A stretch of DNA of 10,947 bases, from contig JALULB010000162.1 in NCBI GenBank assembly GCA_027041035.1, forward strand, positions 1-10,947, written 5' to 3'. The DNA comes from Sedimenticola sp. GTDB lineage: Bacteria; Pseudomonadota; Gammaproteobacteria; Chromatiales; Chromatiaceae. The notes below the pieces were generated by a model that made no database searches, was not told the origin of the DNA, and was given only the letters and a program-made list of their open reading frames with translations. The position numbers and the translations under genes are program-made. Positions within the stretch are counted from its first letter, which is position 1, and each line of letters starts with the position of its first letter. Below are positions 7,630 to 10,947 of this stretch, piece after piece.

Positions 7630-9024
7630 ATGAAAATCTCGTTTCACGGCGCCGACCAGGGCGTCACCGGTTCCTGCCATCTGATCGAATGCGCGGGCAG
7701 CAAGGTATTGATCGACTGCGGTATGTATCAAGGCGGGCGTGCATTGCGCGAAGAGAATGCCGCGCCCTTCGGCTTCGACCCGGAGGACATCGACTACCTG
7801 CTGCTGACCCACGCACATCTGGATCACTGCGGCCGCATCCCGTTGTTGGTGAAACGTGGCTTCAAGGGCGAGATCATCACCACCCCGGCCTCGGTGGAGT
7901 TGGCGCGCCTGGTGATGCTGGATTCCGCCGGCCTTCAAGAAGAAGAGGCCCGCTACCAGCAGCGCAAGGAACGCCGCCATCGCGGCAAGCACGTCGAGAC
8001 CGCCGAGCCTTTGTACACCACGCTGGATGCGCTCAACAGCCTGGAATTCCTCGGTCGCCGCGCCAGCTACGATCAACCGATCGATATCGCGCCGGGTATC
8101 CGCGCGACCTTCATCGACGCCGGGCATATCCTGGGTTCGGCGAGTATCCTGCTGGAATTGGAAGAGGATGGCCGCCGGCATCGCGTGCTGTTCTCCGGTG
8201 ATCTCGGTTCCGGCGGCCACCCGATCCTGCGTGATCCGACGCCTCCGCCGCATGCCGACACCGTGGTGATGGAAACCACCTATGGCGATCGGCTGCACAA
8301 GCAACTGAAGCCGTCGGTCGAGGAGCTGTACACGGTGGTCAACCAGACGATGGCGGGAGGCGGCAACATCGTCATCCCGACCTTCGCCCTGGAGCGCGCC
8401 CAGGAGATTCTGTTTTTCCTGCGCGAGGGCGTGGAATCGAAGCAGATTCAGCATTTCATCAACCTGTTTCTGGATTCGCCGATGGCTATCTCCGCGACCG
8501 AGATCTTCCGTCGCCATCCGGAATGCTTCGACCAGGAAACCCTGGAACTGCTGCGCGATGGCAATGACCCGTTCAAACTGCCGGGCCTGCATTTCACCCG
8601 CGAGACCGCCGAATCCATGGCCATCAACCAGATAGACAGCGGCGCGGTGATCATGGCCGGCTCCGGCATGTGTACCGGCGGACGGGTCACGCATCACCTG
8701 AAGCACAACCTGTGGCGCGACGAATGCAGCGTCGTCTTCGTCGGCTACGCGGCCAACGGCACCCTCGCGCGGCGTATCATCGACGGCGCCCGGAAAGTGC
8801 GCATCTTTGGCGAAGAGATCCCCGTCGCCGCCAGCATCCACACCATTGGCGGTTTCTCCGCGCATGCCGACCAGGCCGAGCTGCTGGCCTGGCACGACCA
8901 TGTCGACAAACCGCAAACCACCTACCTGGTGCATGGCGAACTCGACAGCATGACCGCCTTCGCCGGCAAATTGCGGGATACCCAGGTCGTCATGCCGCAG
9001 TTGGACCAGGTGTTCGAGCTCTAG
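7630..9024 (+). CDS. Metallo-beta-lactamase/beta-CASP RNase (CPSF73-like)
   Basis: A 464-residue zinc-dependent RNA hydrolase of the bacterial MBL-fold RNA metabolism group related to CPSF73/Ysh1 (COG1236 type). All expected motifs are visible: motif 2 THAHLDHCG (H61, H63, D65, H66), H166 in DAGHILGSAS, D191 in FSGDLGSGGHP, the beta-CASP insert beginning near METTYGDR (214-221), PTFALERAQEI, SGMCTGGR (345-351), motif B GGFSAHADQ (H412) and motif C VHGE (H435). The length matches the single-chain bacterial form and there is no KH domain. It probably acts as an endo- and/or 5'-exoribonuclease in the cytoplasm. GGAG lies about 10 nt before the ATG. A membrane protein gene follows after 3 bp, so the two form one operon. 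Confidence 0.94.
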   Translation: MKISFHGADQGVTGSCHLIECAGSKVLIDCGMYQGGRALREENAAPFGFDPEDIDYLLLTHAHLDHCGRIPLLVKRGFKGEIITTPASVELARLVMLDSAGLQEEEARYQQRKERRHRGKHVETAEPLYTTLDALNSLEFLGRRASYDQPIDIAPGIRATFIDAGHILGSASILLELEEDGRRHRVLFSGDLGSGGHPILRDPTPPPHADTVVMETTYGDRLHKQLKPSVEELYTVVNQTMAGGGNIVIPTFALERAQEILFFLREGVESKQIQHFINLFLDSPMAISATEIFRRHPECFDQETLELLRDGNDPFKLPGLHFTRETAESMAINQIDSGAVIMAGSGMCTGGRVTHHLKHNLWRDECSVVFVGYAANGTLARRIIDGARKVRIFGEEIPVAASIHTIGGFSAHADQAELLAWHDHVDKPQTTYLVHGELDSMTAFAGKLRDTQVVMPQLDQVFEL

Positions 9025-9027
9025 CCG

Positions 9028-9612
9028 ATGTCGAAACTGGCGCGAGAGAACCTCATCTACCTGTTGCTGAGCAGCATCGTCGTCGTCGGCGGCTACTGGT
9101 TCCTGCGTTACGCCTACCACGTCGCGGACAAGGCGCCGTTCTCGCAGGAGATCGTGCTGATCATCCTCGGCGCCATCATCACCATGCTGATCACCGCCTT
9201 GCTGCTGAACAAGCAGACCGAGGTGGAGCTGAAGAAAGAAGAAAGCATCAAATTCATCGAGCTGAAGACCGGGATCTATATCCAGCTGATCGACCACATA
9301 CAACAGGTCATGCTCGGCGGCGATGTCGACCGCGAGGACCGCATACGCCTGCGCATCCTCGCGCACAAACTGGCGATCGTCGCCGCGCCGGACGTGCTTC
9401 AACAGTTCGAATACCTGGTCGAACGCTTCACCAACGTGACGCGTGACAATGAAGTCGCCCAGGAGGATGTCGACGTGTTGATGGAGGAACTGGCGAAGCT
9501 GTCGGTATGTATCCGCAAGGACCTGATCGGTGACTTGGATGATCGGCAGGGCATCGACCAGGAGAAAGTGACCCGGCAGATCATGGAGAACTCGGATGCC
9601 TTTGGTGAATGA
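9028..9612 (+). CDS. Two-TM membrane protein of unknown function
   Basis: I do not recognise a named family for this 194-residue protein. Two hydrophobic helices (about 8-27 and 41-60) are followed by a hydrophilic region of about 130 residues, rich in charged heptad-like stretches (KQTEVELKKEESIKFIELK), so probably an N-terminal membrane hairpin with a cytosolic helical domain. The start codon lies 3 bp after the stop of the MBL RNase, implying cotranscription and probably translational coupling. The context suggests it might tether or modulate the RNase at the membrane, which is inference. Codon use resembles the neighbour and no damage is seen. Confidence 0.8.
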   Translation: MSKLARENLIYLLLSSIVVVGGYWFLRYAYHVADKAPFSQEIVLIILGAIITMLITALLLNKQTEVELKKEESIKFIELKTGIYIQLIDHIQQVMLGGDVDREDRIRLRILAHKLAIVAAPDVLQQFEYLVERFTNVTRDNEVAQEDVDVLMEELAKLSVCIRKDLIGDLDDRQGIDQEKVTRQIMENSDAFGE

Positions 9613-9618
9613 CCGCCT

Positions 9619-9640
9619 CCGACAGGCAAACGTCGGTTTC
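9619..9640 (+). terminator. Weak possible terminator of the RNase operon
   Basis: CCGAC (9619-9623) and GTCGG (9632-9636) form a 5-bp stem with an 8-nt loop, followed by TTTCTC. It starts 7 bp after the membrane-protein stop codon. The stem is short and the T-tract interrupted, so this is tentative. Confidence 0.3.
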
Positions 9641-9680
9641 TCGCAGCCAGTCAGACTCAGTTTGGAAAAATGAAGACCAC

Positions 9681-9794
9681 GTGCTTGGGCGTGGCGGTAA
9701 AGGTGAAGAAACTCATATTCGGCTGGCGGCCATGCTTGGCCATGGAACGGAACAGGCGCTCCAATTCATCCCCTTCGCTATCATTGCCCGCCGC
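9681..9794 (-). pseudogene. hsdR: HsdR (type I restriction) helicase fragment
   Basis: On the minus strand 38 codons encode GDELERLFRSMAKHGRQP followed by NMSFFTFTATPKH. The family pattern R-G-R-x-P-N-(L/M)-S-(F/Y)-F-A-F-T-A-T-P-K belongs to the SF2 helicase motor of type I HsdR subunits (motif III region). After Pro-Lys-His the expected K-T-L-E-x-F-G is replaced by VVFIFPN and a TGA at 9657-9659, so homology ends at a deletion junction. On the other side it abuts the outermost REP palindrome (9797). HsdR is normally about 800-1100 residues, so this is an internal remnant without start or end. Its strand matches the HsdM-like gene 900 bp away. Confidence 0.8.
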
Positions 9795-9796
9795 TT

Positions 9797-9872
9797 GTCG
9801 GGTTACGCTACGCTAACCCGACCTACCTGTTCTTCATCTGCCGTAGGTCGGGTTAGCGCAGCGTAACCCGAC
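9797..9872. repeat. REP pair 1-2 (BIME-like, head-to-head)
   Basis: REP1 (9797-9826) is GTCGGGTTACGC, a 3-nt loop, GCTAACCCGAC, then the tail CTAC. REP2 (9843-9872) is its inverted copy starting GTAGGTCGGGTTAGC. Both are hairpin-forming and a 16-bp spacer separates them. Paired opposite REPs are the arrangement mobilised by RAYT proteins. Confidence 0.85.
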
Positions 9873-9874
9873 AT

Positions 9875-9900
9875 CCCCGCTCAAATTGGCGATAGCGGGG
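9875..9900. repeat. Short hairpin between REP units
   Basis: CCCCGCT (9875-9881) and AGCGGGG (9894-9900) form a 7-bp stem with a 12-nt loop. A second small dyad, AAAGAG/CTCTTT at 9901-9918, follows. No T-run is seen and no role can be assigned. Confidence 0.4.
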
Positions 9901-9933
9901 AAAGAGCAGAGTCTCTTTCGGACCGCTGCGTCG

Positions 9934-9970
9934 GGTTTTTCGTACGGTTCATTCATGTCCGATGCCTTCG
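9934..9970 (-). pseudogene. Duplicated RAYT 3' end
   Basis: This stretch resembles 10070-10106, the last codons and 3' flank of the RAYT gene. On the minus strand it encodes the same terminal EGIGHE and stop, followed by a similar flank, with scattered mismatches. The rest of the second RAYT copy is missing; REP3 lies next to it. Confidence 0.6.
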
Positions 9971-9976
9971 GGCCGC

Positions 9977-10006
9977 GTAAGTCGGGTTAGCGTAGCGTAA
10001 CCCGAC
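9977..10006. repeat. REP3
   Basis: GTAAGTCGGGTTAGC, GTA, GCGTAACCCGAC: same orientation as REP2, with a one-base change in the GTAG tail (GTAA). It lies upstream of the duplicated RAYT tail when read on the minus strand. Confidence 0.8.
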
Positions 10007-10034
10007 ATCTCCATCGGTCTGCCTGCTCCTCTGC

Positions 10035-10068
10035 GTCGGGTTACGCCCTGCGGGCTAACCCGACCTAC
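10035..10068. repeat. REP4, variant with enlarged loop stem
   Basis: GTCGGGTTAC-GCCC-TGC-GGGC-TAACCCGAC followed by CTAC. The orientation is that of REP1 but the centre is a stronger GCCC/GGGC stem. It ends 17 bp from the RAYT stop codon and marks that side of the module. Confidence 0.85.
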
Positions 10069-10084
10069 GGGGTTTTCGTGCGCT

Positions 10085-10621
10085 TTACTCATGGCCGATG
10101 CCTTCGAAATCCATGGTGGTCGCGCCCCAATCGCCGGGGTATATCCCGGCGCGGACGTGGCGATGGAAACTGCTGTGCCGCCACTCCTTCGGCGCATTGA
10201 CGTAACCGTGTTTTACCGGATTGTAATGGATGTATTCGACGTGCCTGGTGAAGTCGGTTTCGTCACGCAGGAGGTGTTCCCAAAATCGATTCTGCCAGAT
10301 CGCCTGCTGTTTTTTGTTTTGGCGACTTCGATTTGGAGGCGCGCGTAGATCCGAAGGACTGTGTTTGCTGAACCAGGTCTTGATGAGACGCCAGCGGGTG
10401 GAGAAGTCGGCATCCTCCGGCGGCAGGGTCCAGATGCAATGGATGTGGTCCGGCAAGATGACGATGGCTTCGATGCCGAAGGGACGTTTTTCCTTCACGG
10501 TGCGGAATGCCTGGCGCAGGAGGTCGATATTGGCTTCATTGTCGAACAGGGGGCGACGTTGCTCGGTGACCACTGTGAAGAAATAGGCGGCTCCGGGGAT
10601 GAATGCGCGTCGGTATTGCAT
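10085..10621 (-). CDS. REP-associated tyrosine transposase (RAYT)
   Basis: A 178-residue single-strand DNA endonuclease of the Y1 HUH (IS200/IS605-like TnpA-REP) family that cuts and joins REP hairpins. Seen: an N-terminal RRAFIPGAAYFFTVVTEQRR, typical of RAYTs, the HUH motif in LPDHIHCIW (H59, H61), and the C-terminal YIHYNPVKHGYV, with the likely catalytic Tyr at Y130 or Y133, inside the family's YIHxNPV signature. The length is complete for the family. The start at 10621 follows AAGGA about 8 nt upstream. The stop lies 17 bp from REP4, and REP5 begins 13 bp before the start codon, so the gene sits between opposed REPs as expected for a RAYT locus. It is inserted among type I restriction remnants. 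No frameshift is visible; it appears intact. Confidence 0.93.
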   Translation of the reverse strand: MQYRRAFIPGAAYFFTVVTEQRRPLFDNEANIDLLRQAFRTVKEKRPFGIEAIVILPDHIHCIWTLPPEDADFSTRWRLIKTWFSKHSPSDLRAPPNRSRQNKKQQAIWQNRFWEHLLRDETDFTRHVEYIHYNPVKHGYVNAPKEWRHSSFHRHVRAGIYPGDWGATTMDFEGIGHE

Positions 10622-10633
10622 GGTGGTTTCCTT

Positions 10634-10663
10634 GTCGGGTTACGCTGCGCTAACCCGACCTAC
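10634..10663. repeat. REP5
   Basis: GTCGGGTTACGC, TGC-centred loop, GCTAACCCGAC then CTAC: same orientation as REP1 and REP4. It lies just upstream of the RAYT start and borders the truncated open frame following the HsdM-like gene. Confidence 0.85.
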
Positions 10664-10678
10664 TCTTGGCTTGTTCAT
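10640..10678 (-). pseudogene. 5' stub of a gene truncated by REP5 (possible hsdS)
   Basis: The stop of the HsdM-like gene overlaps an ATG by four bases (ATGA, 10675-10678), a classical coupled start. The new frame reads MNKPR, then enters REP5 and stops after VGRVSAA. In type I loci hsdM is usually followed, often with overlap, by the specificity gene hsdS, so this may be its first five codons. Too little remains to prove identity. Confidence 0.45.
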
Positions 10679-10947
10679 ATAGTCACCTCCCGCAACATCC
10701 CCATAATCCGCTTTTCCACCTCCGCCAGTCCGGCATCGATCTCCGCCAACGGCCTGGGTGGTTGATATTTGAAGAACTCCCGGTTGAAGTTGATCTCGCG
10801 ATCCACTTTGCTGGCCTCGAAATCCATTGGAGCATTCAATCGCGGGTCGCCAGTCAAACAACAGTCAAAGGTCATGATGCAGCTTATGTTATTGATATTC
10901 ATAGCGTTACATCCGCTACGCATATAGCTGTCCGGGTATTCTGTCAA
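10675..10947 (-). CDS. hsdM: HsdM-like type I methyltransferase subunit, C-terminal end
   Basis: The frame is open to the right edge, so the 5' part is outside the window; the TTG at 10947 is simply the edge. The last 45 residues, VDREINFNREFFKYQPP then RPLAEIDAGLAEVEKRI and MGMLREVTI, match the conserved tail of type I restriction-modification HsdM subunits (pattern Y-E-I-x-F-N-R-x-F-Y-x-Y-x-P-P-R-P-L-E-E-I). Upstream residues (SYMRSGCNAMNINNISCIM) are AT-richer and do not resemble HsdM, so the gene may itself be a remnant whose coding sequence starts or is broken near 10830. The methyltransferase motifs are not visible. It pairs with the HsdR remnant 900 bp away on the same strand. Confidence 0.6.
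   Translation of the reverse strand: MTEYPDSYMRSGCNAMNINNISCIMTFDCCLTGDPRLNAPMDFEASKVDREINFNREFFKYQPPRPLAEIDAGLAEVEKRIMGMLREVTI

Noticed and set aside
7531..9402. Minus-strand 623-codon open frame
   Set aside because: Antisense to the MBL RNase and the membrane protein gene, both clearly real; the translation is rich in Gln, His, Asp and Gly as expected of a GC-rich shadow.
9797..10663. CRISPR array
   Set aside because: The repeats are palindromic REPs in both orientations with irregular spacing, explained by the RAYT gene.

Overview
The window looks like chromosomal DNA of a GC-rich gammaproteobacterium. This is inferred from protein style (PpsA, enolase, APC permease, RAYT with REP palindromes); the sequence does not fix a genus. 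Position 1 starts in a 56-bp perfect palindrome inside enolase, so the left end is probably a contig edge with a fold-back artefact.

Left part (1-4381, all minus strand). Enolase (eno, missing its last codons), PEP synthase (ppsA) and a 48-residue DUF3096-type membrane protein follow one another. PpsA makes PEP from pyruvate and enolase turns PEP into 2-phosphoglycerate, so the two form the entry to gluconeogenesis. An 84-nt region able to fold as a three-way junction lies between them. A 152-bp non-coding MITE with 8-bp target duplications and GTAA ends (IS66-like) sits in the long leader upstream of ppsA.

Middle (4382-7483). A DedA/VTT membrane protein on the plus strand converges on an APC-type permease on the minus strand. 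The permease is divergent from a CRP/FNR-family regulator on the plus strand. Three copies of a motif resembling CTGTCA-N6-TGACAG lie upstream of ppsA, the DUF3096 gene and the permease. Each is 20-21 bp from a -10-like hexamer, which places it at about -41.5, the class II activator position of the CRP/FNR family. The regulator's recognition helix has Gln where CRP has Glu181. A small local regulon under this regulator is the main hypothesis from the window.

Right part (7484-10947). A CPSF73-like metallo-beta-lactamase/beta-CASP RNase and a two-TM membrane protein form a plus-strand pair. After them comes a scar of a type I restriction-modification locus on the minus strand: an HsdM-like C-terminus at the right edge, the first five codons of an ATGA-coupled next gene, and a 38-codon HsdR helicase fragment. 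Between the pieces lie a RAYT transposase gene and five REP palindromes, two of them a head-to-head pair, plus a duplicated copy of the RAYT 3' end. The REP-RAYT module thus bridges a deletion that removed most of the hsd operon.
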